Shown here: positions 31,319 to 37,275 of the stretch, one piece after another | Layout of the letters: the number at the start of each line of letters is the position of its first letter | Numbering within the stretch: the first letter of the stretch is position 1 | DNA from: a virus | IMG/VR virus record: IMGVR_UViG_3300025820_000005 | Span: 1 to 37,275 of that record | DNA length: 37,275 nt | Reading direction: 5' to 3' (one strand) | Notes under the pieces: model-generated | Databases searched by the model: none | Told to the model about the DNA's origin: nothing | The model's input: only the letters and a program-made list of their open reading frames with translations | Program-made: the position numbers and the translations under genes

Positions 31319-32149
31319 CTATTTCCTTCCCCTGTTTTTGGACGCTTTGATTTCCACTTCCTGCCATGAAGGGGATTTGGCTTTGGCTTGCTGTGAATAT
31401 TTGATAAATCCATACGTCTGGAGAACATTCTGCATATACCTTACATTGGAAGCATGATTTGTGGGGTGTCCGTGATAGTTCATCAATGCTTTGGGCAAAT
31501 CACCGTTCACGGCGTCCAGTTTCTTCCGCATTATGTAATTCCCCGCCTTAACACCAGTCACATTACCATGCAAATCCCTTACGTCTTTAATAATATTCGC
31601 TTCTATCAGTTCGGGGACGTGACCTGGGCGGCTGATTATCTGGTGCAGACCCCTTGCCCCTGTTGAAGATACGGCGCCAGGAAAGAACAGGGACTCATTG
31701 TAGATTATGGCGAAAGCAAGTTCAGGCATATCAGAGTGCTCCAGAATAGCGTCTACAACAGCCACAAATGCCGCCTTATCCATTCTTTTGTCAGATAAGG
31801 GGTAGAATGTTTCTATGAGAAATTCTCTTGTCTCAGAGTCAATTCCGTGTTGTAGTGTTTTTGGATATGCCAGATAGCCGATAACTGTAAACTGTATAAT
31901 CAACAGGAATGTCAGCCCCGCAATATACAAAGCCAGTTTCCGTTTTGATAATGTCACCTTGAGCTCATTACCTATATGCATTATGTAGCAGTGCGAGCAA
32001 TGGAACTCACTCTTTTCTTTGTCCCACATACCCTTGCGTTTATTTTTACCGCACTTAATACAGTTGGTTTTGGCTTCCAACTCTACGTAATCGTAGTGTT
32101 TATTGCTTTTCAGTTCAGGATTAATTAGTTCACGCAATATCTTTATCAT
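31319..32149 (-). CDS. Membrane-anchored lytic transglycosylase with zinc ribbon, 276 aa
   Basis: Residues 28-54 hold CIKC...CSHC, a zinc ribbon (Cys30, 33, 51, 54), then a membrane helix (~72-95), then an SLT-type domain: IIYNESLFFPGAVSSTGARG, with catalytic Glu152 followed by the S-S-TGARGLHQI motif, and further helices (KALMNYHGHPTNHASNV). Such enzymes cleave glycan strands of peptidoglycan. Being early/leftward and membrane anchored, with a cytoplasmic ribbon if N-in, it may remodel the wall in infected cells rather than be part of the virion. GGGGG precedes the ATG. Confidence 0.75.
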   Translation of the reverse strand: MIKILRELINPELKSNKHYDYVELEAKTNCIKCGKNKRKGMWDKEKSEFHCSHCYIMHIGNELKVTLSKRKLALYIAGLTFLLIIQFTVIGYLAYPKTLQHGIDSETREFLIETFYPLSDKRMDKAAFVAVVDAILEHSDMPELAFAIIYNESLFFPGAVSSTGARGLHQIISRPGHVPELIEANIIKDVRDLHGNVTGVKAGNYIMRKKLDAVNGDLPKALMNYHGHPTNHASNVRYMQNVLQTYGFIKYSQQAKAKSPSWQEVEIKASKNRGRK

Positions 32150-32200
32150 TTTTCCCCCTTATAATTCTTGCCCCAGTAAAAGAGTCTAGTATAATAGACA

Positions 32201-32716
32201 CTATTCTGTTGGATTCATTAGTTCCAAAAAAAGGCTATTATAGTGTCTTATTGTCGCATCTATCCCCTTAGATTCCTTTATTATGCCCTGATTAATACAG
32301 GCGACTGCAATATCTTTAGCATAAGAGGCAGCGAAAGACTCATTTTTGCCAGCCATTTGGTTACGTGGATAATAATGAGTAGCCTTTGTTTTTAGTTCCT
32401 CTACATGCTCAGGTACATGCTCAGGCACATCAGTTAGCGACTCTTTAGGCTGTGTAACTTGTTGTGGGGCTTGTTGTGGGGCTTGTTGTAGATTTTGAGT
32501 ACCCTTTGGTAGCGTCATAAAAGTTGCAGTCTTGTCTTTGCTTTGGAATGTATAGAAATCTATAGTTGAGTTTACAGAGTTACTGACTACATCCATTGTA
32601 GCAGGGTCAGTACAAAGATATTGTACCTGTTGACCGTTTACTTCCATCAGCACAGTTAAGTAACTCCCACCAGCTTTCTTTGCCTTTTCGTAAAAACTGA
32701 TTACTTTTCCAACCAT
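32201..32716 (-). CDS. Putative OB-fold / ssDNA-binding protein, 171 aa
   Basis: The N-terminal ~70 residues are five-strand-like and basic (GKVISFYEKAKKAGGSYLTVLMEVNGQQVQ...), then a Gln/Pro-rich linker with duplicated QQAPQQAPQQ and VPEHVPEHV units, and a helical C-terminus (ESFAASYAKDIAVACINQG). This order (OB-like domain, flexible linker, helical tail) fits phage ssDNA-binding proteins, and it sits in the early operon. No decisive motif, so moderate confidence. Confidence 0.5.
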   Translation of the reverse strand: MVGKVISFYEKAKKAGGSYLTVLMEVNGQQVQYLCTDPATMDVVSNSVNSTIDFYTFQSKDKTATFMTLPKGTQNLQQAPQQAPQQVTQPKESLTDVPEHVPEHVEELKTKATHYYPRNQMAGKNESFAASYAKDIAVACINQGIIKESKGIDATIRHYNSLFLELMNPTE

Positions 32717-32718
32717 TT

Positions 32719-32964
32719 TTAGTCCTCCTTTTTTTCTTGTTTTGGGATTATTTGTTCTGTTATTCTATCCAGCGCATTAGCTATGCGCTCTAGCTGATAG
32801 ACCACAAGTAGCTCATGCGATTCCTTTAACGCTTCCATCCTACAAGATTCGCATAAACCGCTTGCGCTATATGCTTCTTCCTCCCCTTTACTCTTAAACG
32901 TAAGGGGAGCCCCACATTCAAAACAATTACAATCTTTTTTATCTACCATAATTTTATCTACCAT
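32719..32964 (-). CDS. Zinc-ribbon protein, 81 aa
   Basis: First gene of the leftward operon. ATG 32964 has GGGAG 7 nt upstream. The N-terminus MVDKIMVDKK comes from a 15-nt tandem duplication (32941-32970), giving two start-like ATGs. CFECGAPL ... CESCR is a zinc ribbon like those of traR/DksA-type or small phage regulators, followed by a helix (HELLVVYQLERIANALDRIT). Being first after the promoter, it may be an early regulator; inferred. Confidence 0.6.
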   Translation of the reverse strand: MVDKIMVDKKDCNCFECGAPLTFKSKGEEEAYSASGLCESCRMEALKESHELLVVYQLERIANALDRITEQIIPKQEKKED

Positions 32965-32999
32965 AATTTAGCTCCCTTCTCTTTTTTTTTGGCGCCTCA

Positions 33000-33028
33000 A
33001 AACTAGCAAAATCCGCCGAGCTTGTCAA
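33000..33028 (-). promoter_or_regulatory. Leftward early promoter
   Basis: Minus strand TTGACA (33023-33028), 17-bp spacer, TAGTTT (33000-33005). The -35 is perfect; the -10 is weak. It shares the GATTTTGCTA block with the divergent rightward promoter. Transcription would start near 32993 and reach the zinc-ribbon gene. Confidence 0.6.
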
Positions 33029-33036
33029 GCTTTTTT

Positions 33037-33049
33037 TCACACGGCGTGA
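33037..33049. promoter_or_regulatory. Candidate operator palindrome
   Basis: TCACACGGCGTGA is an imperfect palindrome between the divergent promoters. Its half-site GTGTGA recurs as GGTGTGA at 33113-33119 and 33132-33138, the latter overlapping the rightward -10. The likely ligand is the HTH protein encoded next door. Confidence 0.45.
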
Positions 33050-33105
33050 CGAGTTTTTTTAAAAGCCAAGAAAATCCGAGACTTCCGACCCGATAAAAAA
33101 ATAAC

Positions 33106-33134
33106 TTGACAGGGTGTGAAGATTTTGCTATGGT
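33106..33134 (+). promoter_or_regulatory. Rightward promoter, leaderless for the HTH gene
   Basis: TTGACA (33106-33111), 17-bp spacer, TATGGT (33129-33134). The expected start point is 7 nt downstream, at or beside the A of ATG 33141, so the HTH gene mRNA would be leaderless, as with lambda cI from PRM. No ribosome site is visible before the ATG. Confidence 0.65.
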
Positions 33135-33140
33135 GTGAGC

Positions 33141-33347
33141 ATGAAAAAACAGACTTATTTTAGAAAAATAGTCAAGTTAAACCGAAAGAAGTTAGTAAAG
33201 CGGCATGGGTTCCGTCCTTCTACGGTATCAATGTGGGTTTCTGGTTCCAGGATACCTAACTGGAAGAACGCAAAAAGGTTGGCAGCCTTATTGGATATAC
33301 CAATATCTAATATGCCGTATTACAGAGCAGAAAGAATATTAGACTAA
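33141..33347 (+). CDS. HTH DNA-binding regulator, 68 aa
   Basis: The helix-turn-helix spans ~residues 15-52: KLVKRHGFRPSTVSMWVSGS then RIPNWKNAKRLAALLDI, with the turn and recognition helix of the Cro/C1 family. At 68 aa it has no dimerisation or cleavage domain, so Cro-like. Start is ATG 33141 (GTG 33135 is in frame but lies in the promoter). It likely binds the GTGTGA-type sites in the divergent region and controls the early switch. Confidence 0.75.
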   Translation: MKKQTYFRKIVKLNRKKLVKRHGFRPSTVSMWVSGSRIPNWKNAKRLAALLDIPISNMPYYRAERILD

Positions 33348-33418
33348 CACTACGGCGGGTACAAGCTGTCAGTAATGCGCTTGACGTTCCCCAACGTGCC
33401 TATTCCCGCCGTAGTGTA
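33346..33418 (+). other. Long inverted repeat between HTH and primase genes
   Basis: ACACTACGGCGGG (33347-33359) is perfectly inverted at 33405-33417, starting at the HTH gene's stop. Inside are ACGTT-CCCC-AACGT (33384-33397) and TGTCAGTA (33367-33374), the latter close to the primase-gene iteron. 90 nt without a gene; no T run after it. Could be an origin-linked or regulatory hairpin. Confidence 0.6.
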
Positions 33419-33436
33419 AGGCGAAAGGGGTGTTAA

Positions 33437-35080
33437 ATGAATAGTGAAATGAAGGAATGGGCATTAAGATATGCCGAGGCAGGTTTTTCTGTTATACCGG
33501 TAAACCATGACAAAAAGCCCATAATCAAGTGGGAACCTTACCAAAAAAGGAAAGCAACAAAAGAGGAAATAGAAAAATGGTGGACTATAACCCCGACTGC
33601 TAATATCGGAATAGTTACGGGCTCTATTTCTGGTGTGGCTGTTGTGGATATTGATACGCCAGACCTAAAAAATGAAATGCTAGATAACATTGAAACCCTG
33701 GCAGCTCCGCCTATCTCATTAACTCCAAGGGGTGGCAGGCATCAATGGTATGCTTATCCACATGAGGAAGTCCGTAACACTACTGGTATGTTCCCTAATG
33801 TGGATTTTAGAGGGGAAGGCGGTTATGTGTTAGTTCCACCTAGCACTAATGGAAATGGAAAGCCATATTCATGGAAAAATAGCATTTTAGATAATGATTT
33901 ACCTATCCTTCCTAAAGATATTATTTATATAATAAAAGGGCAAAAACCGAAAAATGCTGAAAAAGAGGACGAACTCCTTGATTTTGCGGGGAATTCGGCG
34001 TGTCAGCACCGTGTCAGCATGCTGACAAATGCTGACAAATGCTCACAAATGCTGACAGAGGGGCGGCGGGACGATGATTTGTTTCATATCGCTAACTGTT
34101 TAGTAAAAGGAGGCGCAAAGTATGCAGAGATAATGAAGGTCATAGAAATTCTTGCTAAATCATGTACTCCACAGTTTCCTATAGACCAAGCTATGGAAAA
34201 AATAAAGAGCGCCCTGAATAGGACTGAGCGTAAAGAACGCACAATCATGGAAGATGTAAGAAACTGGTGCATGATGCAGGAAGGTTTTTTTAGTGTCAAT
34301 GACTGTTGTATCGCCCTTGCTGTTAGCACAAGGCAGGATAAGAATGCTGTATATACGTCAATGGGCAGGCTTGTCAAAGAAGAACTAATAGAAAAATACG
34401 GCAAAAAATCAGGTTGCTATAGAAGGATTGAACGTGATGTAACGGAAATGGATTGGGAAAATGCGCCTACACATGACCTTGCAATAGATTATCCTTTAGG
34501 GATAGCAGACCTGGTTAGAACATATCCATCAAATATTATCATAGTAGCAGGCACAAGCAATGCGGGAAAAACTGCCTTCTTATTAGACTTTGCCAGGAGG
34601 AATGCCAGTAGATTTAAGGTGCATTACTTTAATTCAGAAATGGGGTTGAGTGAACTAAAGATGCGCCTTGATTTATTTCAAGGTGTAACAAGAGAAACAT
34701 GGCGTAAAATAAAATTCTATGAAAGGGGGGATAACTTTGTTGATGTCATTGACCCTAATGGGATTAATGTCATAGATTATCTAGAAGTATTAGATGAGTT
34801 CTGGAAAGTAGGGGCGGCAATTAAAGGAATACATGATAAGTTAAAGAATGGTATTGCAGTAATAGCAATACAAAAGAACAAGGGTGCCGACTTAGGTAGG
34901 GGTGGTGCATTAGGATTAGAAAAACCACGCCTATATTTAAACATAGAACATGGTAATTGTAAAATTATCAAGGCTAAAAACTGGCGCAGTACTGAAAACC
35001 CAAGTAATATGTCAATCAGCTTTAAACTCGCAGGTGGCTGGAAAATAATTCCAGACCAGAAAGGATGGTGCAAAGAATGA
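33437..35080 (+). CDS. Prim-Pol primase fused to RecA-like ATPase/helicase, 547 aa
   Basis: N-terminal AEP-type primase-polymerase: YAEAGFSVIPV...KKPIIKWEPYQ, NIGIVTGSISGVAVVDID (Asp71, Asp73), PRGGRHQWYAYP (His102), DFRGEGGYVLVPPS. Residues ~190-330 hold a linker and winged-helix-like part. The C-terminal domain has Walker A GTSNAGKT (Gly372-Thr379) and IAVIAIQKNKG, like KaiC/DnaB-type ATPases. Together they give primase and helicase functions for phage replication. DNA encoding residues ~189-207 contains iterons (see 34001-34057). Ribosome site GAAAGGGG. Confidence 0.85.
   Translation: MNSEMKEWALRYAEAGFSVIPVNHDKKPIIKWEPYQKRKATKEEIEKWWTITPTANIGIVTGSISGVAVVDIDTPDLKNEMLDNIETLAAPPISLTPRGGRHQWYAYPHEEVRNTTGMFPNVDFRGEGGYVLVPPSTNGNGKPYSWKNSILDNDLPILPKDIIYIIKGQKPKNAEKEDELLDFAGNSACQHRVSMLTNADKCSQMLTEGRRDDDLFHIANCLVKGGAKYAEIMKVIEILAKSCTPQFPIDQAMEKIKSALNRTERKERTIMEDVRNWCMMQEGFFSVNDCCIALAVSTRQDKNAVYTSMGRLVKEELIEKYGKKSGCYRRIERDVTEMDWENAPTHDLAIDYPLGIADLVRTYPSNIIIVAGTSNAGKTAFLLDFARRNASRFKVHYFNSEMGLSELKMRLDLFQGVTRETWRKIKFYERGDNFVDVIDPNGINVIDYLEVLDEFWKVGAAIKGIHDKLKNGIAVIAIQKNKGADLGRGGALGLEKPRLYLNIEHGNCKIIKAKNWRSTENPSNMSISFKLAGGWKIIPDQKGWCKE
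34001..34057. repeat. Iteron cluster inside the primase gene (candidate origin)
   Basis: TGTCAGCA occurs at 34001-34008 and 34012-34019; TGCTGACA at 34020-34027, 34030-34037, 34050-34057, with a variant TGCTCACA at 34040-34047. The direct copies repeat every 10 bp; 34012-34027 is a perfect 16-bp palindrome. Origin iterons inside a replication initiator gene are known in lambda and related phages. Confidence 0.65.
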
Positions 35081-35301
35081 GTGATAATAATTTTGAGCTA
35101 ACTCCAGAAGGATTTTGGGTAATCGTAAGAAACCCTAAAAGCCCGCAATCTAATATGCCGACTAAAATATATACGAACTTTAATCATGCCACAAAAGAAA
35201 TGAAACGGCTCACCATAAAAGAAAGGGATAGTTTTTATCTGATGAAATCAACAATAAAATGCAGTCCATCCGGGGAAGTAAGATGGGATTTTTTAGAATA
35301 A
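35077..35301 (+). CDS. Hypothetical early protein, 74 aa
   Basis: ATG 35077 overlaps the primase stop (ATGA); a start at 35065 would overlap further. Short strand-helix protein (SDNNFELTPEGFWVIVRNPK...), no motif. Operon partner of the primase; function unknown. Confidence 0.55.
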   Translation: MSDNNFELTPEGFWVIVRNPKSPQSNMPTKIYTNFNHATKEMKRLTIKERDSFYLMKSTIKCSPSGEVRWDFLE

Positions 35302-35315
35302 CGAAAGGATAGCAA

Positions 35316-35810
35316 ATGACAAAAGAGATACAAACAGTAGGAGAAAGATTCTTTGAGGTTATGACTTGGTGGCAGGAAGGTGTTAAGCTTTCAAAAACAG
35401 GATTCGTATTGATGGGTAAAGCAATCTATATATTTAAAAAGGAAAAATTGTGGCGTAAAGAAATAGAACATATACCGACTTTTAAATATTGGGTAGAACA
35501 TAGTCTCCATATATCAGTAGCGCAGGCACACAGATTAGCACAAGTTTATGTAATGGTAGGGTATTTACTAGAAGAAATGTCTATAAGTGTAGATATATCA
35601 AAGATAACCTTGTTGCTGCCATATATGGCCGAAAAAACAGATGCTGAAAAAAGAAACCTATTGGAAATGGCAAGCATTTGTACAATAGAAGATATAAAAA
35701 ACAATATAAAAGAAATGACTGGTAACAAAGATAAATGTACTGATGTTTGCCCTCATTCCGAAGTTGAACTGATAACCCGCTGCCGCCAATGTGGTAAATG
35801 GCTTAAATAA
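35316..35810 (+). CDS. Helical early protein with C-terminal zinc ribbon, 164 aa
   Basis: GAAAGGA precedes the ATG. Residues ~1-120 are helical (SKTGFVLMGKAIYIFKKEKL, AHRLAQVYVMVGYLL), resembling small phage DNA-binding helical bundles. The end has CTDVCPH ... CRQCGKW, a ribbon. It is in the replication operon. The helix pattern recalls DUF3102-type proteins, but I cannot confirm this. Confidence 0.5.
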   Translation: MTKEIQTVGERFFEVMTWWQEGVKLSKTGFVLMGKAIYIFKKEKLWRKEIEHIPTFKYWVEHSLHISVAQAHRLAQVYVMVGYLLEEMSISVDISKITLLLPYMAEKTDAEKRNLLEMASICTIEDIKNNIKEMTGNKDKCTDVCPHSEVELITRCRQCGKWLK

Positions 35811-35823
35811 CGAAAGGGTTGAT

Positions 35824-36324
35824 ATGAAAGCACAGCCCAAACCAGTAAAAGCGCCTAAGAAAAAATATAAATTTAAAAGGAAAAAAGTATCTAAGAAAAC
35901 ACTCACAAAGAAAACACTCACTAAGAAAACAGATAATAAGAAAGAAGAAAGAAAACGACTGGAAAAAGAATTACTGGGTTTATTTAGTAAGATAATTCAT
36001 GCAATCTATCATAACAAATGCGCCTGCTGTAACAAGGCGGGGACAGATGCGCACCATTTTTTTGGCAAGCAAGCATATCCTTCAGTCAAATATAATACAG
36101 ATAACGGAATTTTGTTATGCGCAGGTTGCCATCTTTTTAAAGTTCACCGTAAAGGGCAAACTGAAATGGTAAGGGATGCGTTGATTAACCGTATAGGATT
36201 GTCCCGATTTGAGGCGTTAAAAAAAGAAGCCAATGAGGTCAAGCGCTATAAATTACCTGACCTCATTGACCTCAAGGCTAGACTACTCGCTGAGCTTGCG
36301 CGGTCTGGAATATTTATTAATTAG
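35824..36324 (+). CDS. HNH-like nuclease (NinG/Ref-like), 166 aa
   Basis: I use ATG 35824, with AAAGGG upstream, rather than the in-frame start at 35791. The N-terminus is extremely basic with KKTLT repeats (residues ~24-35). Then CACC...TDAHHFFGK (Cys66, Cys69, His77, His78), N-D-NGILLCAGCH (Cys99, Cys102, His103) and His108, an HNH/zinc pattern like NinG and Ref recombination nucleases. It probably acts on branched DNA or with RecA. Its 3' end overlaps a convergent gene by 42 nt. Confidence 0.7.
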   Translation: MKAQPKPVKAPKKKYKFKRKKVSKKTLTKKTLTKKTDNKKEERKRLEKELLGLFSKIIHAIYHNKCACCNKAGTDAHHFFGKQAYPSVKYNTDNGILLCAGCHLFKVHRKGQTEMVRDALINRIGLSRFEALKKEANEVKRYKLPDLIDLKARLLAELARSGIFIN

Positions 36325-36492
36325 GTAATTAATATTATCCAGTTTATTATTAACGTCACCCTTTAGGGCGCCCAAAAGCTCCCGCAAGTATTCAGCCATC
36401 TTGAAGTTGTCCTCATTAAGTTCGGCTATAAGCTTATTCTTACATAAGATGTTGTCTTTTAGCGCGCTAATTAATTTGTCTGTATTATTCAT
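36283..36492 (-). CDS. Coiled-coil hypothetical protein, 69 aa
   Basis: AAGGGGG precedes ATG 36492 (a GTG at 36507 is in frame). Helical (NNTDKLISALKDNILCKNKL...) and without motif. Converges on and overlaps the HNH nuclease gene by 42 nt; the stop of the upstream gene overlaps its start. Function unknown. Confidence 0.5.
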   Translation of the reverse strand: MNNTDKLISALKDNILCKNKLIAELNEDNFKMAEYLRELLGALKGDVNNKLDNINYLINKYSRPRKLSE

Positions 36493-36889
36493 CGTTACCC
36501 CCTTCACATACCAGTTTATACTTAGGATAAGTATGCGTTTCTTCTCCTACCTGTATGAGCCTACAAGTTGCACCTTCTACTTTTTCATAATTCCAATAAG
36601 GCGTAAGCAATATTCTGCCTGCCTTACCATTGAGATACCATGTAGGTCTATCTTCCGACCCCCCTTTTTTATCCAACATAATACCCTGCTTGGCAAAAAG
36701 ATTAAGGGTTGATTTGACTTCGTCCATACTCAGAGCCGACCATGACAGGTAGATAGTATCTGCATCCAAGTAGATATCAACCTTTTCTGGCATAACATTA
36801 CGGCAGATTTCTAAGTCCTTCCTTAGCCCTGTAACTTTTTTTATTTGCTCTACATAATACTTTACTTTAGCCATAATTAATTTGTCCAT
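36485..36889 (-). CDS. Hypothetical protein, 134 aa
   Basis: ATG 36889 is preceded by a tandemly duplicated AAGGAGG ribosome site (36889-36916). The product starts with a helix (AKVKYYVEQIKKVTGLRKDL), then a strand-helix pattern (VDIYLDADTIYLSWSALSMD...) and ends acidic (CEGGNDE). Soluble; family not recognised. Confidence 0.55.
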   Translation of the reverse strand: MDKLIMAKVKYYVEQIKKVTGLRKDLEICRNVMPEKVDIYLDADTIYLSWSALSMDEVKSTLNLFAKQGIMLDKKGGSEDRPTWYLNGKAGRILLTPYWNYEKVEGATCRLIQVGEETHTYPKYKLVCEGGNDE

Positions 36890-36916
36890 AGTATTTCCTC
36901 CTTAGTATTTCCTCCT
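36889..36916 (-). repeat. Tandemly duplicated ribosome-binding site
   Basis: TAGTATTTCCTCCT on the plus strand is repeated twice, giving two AAGGAGGAAATACTA units before the ATG on the minus strand. Either could serve the start; only the inner one is properly spaced. Confidence 0.6.
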
Positions 36917-37033
36917 TAGAAACTTGGCAATCATTTCTTTCTTTTTTTATAGCCCTTTTTATTTATTTGCGCTTAAAATTTTTAATCACAAATTCAAAAA
37001 TTTCTTTTGCCTCTATATGGTATTAAAAAATTC

Positions 37034-37111
37034 ACTTAACAAAATTCACTTAACAAATCCATGCAGCCGACTCGCTCGCGTTGCTCGCTCACGCTGATGT
37101 CGGCGATATCC
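37034..37111 (-). repeat. attC-like element, copy 7 (distal)
   Basis: Same sequence as copy 6 (minus: GCCGACATCAGCG ... GTCGGCTGCATGGATTT GTTAAGT) with a 13-nt insertion in the loop arm and one end altered (GATATCC instead of GTTATCT). The GTTAAGT end is duplicated as AATTCACTTAACAA twice (37029-37056). It lies 6 kb from its nearest copy, past the partial gene and a possible remnant start (ACG after AAGGAGG). The stretch 36917-37126 has no credible gene. Confidence 0.6.
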
Positions 37112-37126
37112 AGTTTATTTTCTTCG

Positions 37127-37275
37127 TCACACCTCCTTATATAACTGCTCTACAATGTTAATTAACAATAGCCGTTCTGACTGGCTACCACTCGTAAATT
37201 CTTTCTTAATTATCCGCAGAAACTTGACAAACATTTCTGCCTTAACAGCTTCAATGAGCTTTAAATCTTTAGCGG
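37127..37275 (-). CDS. Partial gene at window edge, at least 49 aa
   Basis: Frame open from the window end to TGA 37127-37129: AKDLKLIEAVKAEMFVKFLR, then IIKKEFTSGSQSERLLLINI and a short tail. Helical, charged. The 5' end lies outside. Function unknown. Confidence 0.5.
   Translation of the reverse strand, partial: AKDLKLIEAVKAEMFVKFLRIIKKEFTSGSQSERLLLINIVEQLYKEV

Noticed and set aside
36917-37030. Short minus-strand frame (EAKEIFEFVIKNFKRK) after the distal element
   Set aside because: No start codon or ribosome site; too short to support as a gene, though it could be a decayed cassette.

Overview
The window reads as most of a short-tailed (podovirus-like) double-stranded DNA phage genome. 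The signature is a terminase large subunit, portal, scaffold, HK97-fold capsid, adaptor, a large nozzle-like tail protein and three putative internal virion proteins, with no tape-measure, sheath or tail-tube gene. The host is probably Gram-negative, because the lysis block carries an i-spanin with a nested o-spanin lipoprotein (lipobox LTGC). Base composition is AT-rich. The host cannot be named from this sequence.

Layout. 1-4920 (+): end of a tail-fibre gene, a second fibre and small accessory or structural genes. 4923-6793 (+): lysis cassette (small membrane proteins, Rz/Rz1 spanins, M15 peptidase endolysin). 6802-13793 (+): packaging and head genes (TerL, a zinc-ribbon protein apparently started at AUU, portal, scaffold, capsid). 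13794-14760: a free-standing LAGLIDADG homing endonuclease gene with its own promoter, then a stretch that may form structured RNA. 14773-27200 (+): connector, tail nozzle with an inserted lectin-like domain, a virion protein ending in a Hint (intein-like) domain, a GNAT acetyltransferase, and ejection proteins up to 1360 aa.

27254-32964 (-): a leftward accessory and early block. It holds a RecB/Cas4-like nuclease, broken MT-A70 methyltransferases, many very small genes, a degenerate tRNA, a membrane-anchored lytic transglycosylase and a putative ssDNA-binding protein. 32965-33140: divergent promoters, with a leaderless-looking HTH regulator gene. 33141-36324 (+): early/replication genes (Prim-Pol plus RecA-like ATPase carrying internal iterons, HNH nuclease). 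36283-37275 (-): small genes and a partial gene at the window edge.

The most unusual content is in 28.0-30.8 kb, with another copy at 37.0-37.1 kb. Small leftward ORFs are separated by imperfect palindromes of about 32-78 bp bounded by RYYYAAC/GTTRRRY-like ends. Stop codons repeatedly fall inside these sites, and start codons lie 1-23 nt beyond them. One copy folds with single-base bulges 8 nt apart, as integron attC sites do. I interpret this as a phage-borne, integron-cassette-like array. No integrase is visible in the window. Other highlights are candidate origin iterons inside the primase gene, candidate -1 frameshifts at slippery heptamers, and a Hint domain on a virion protein.
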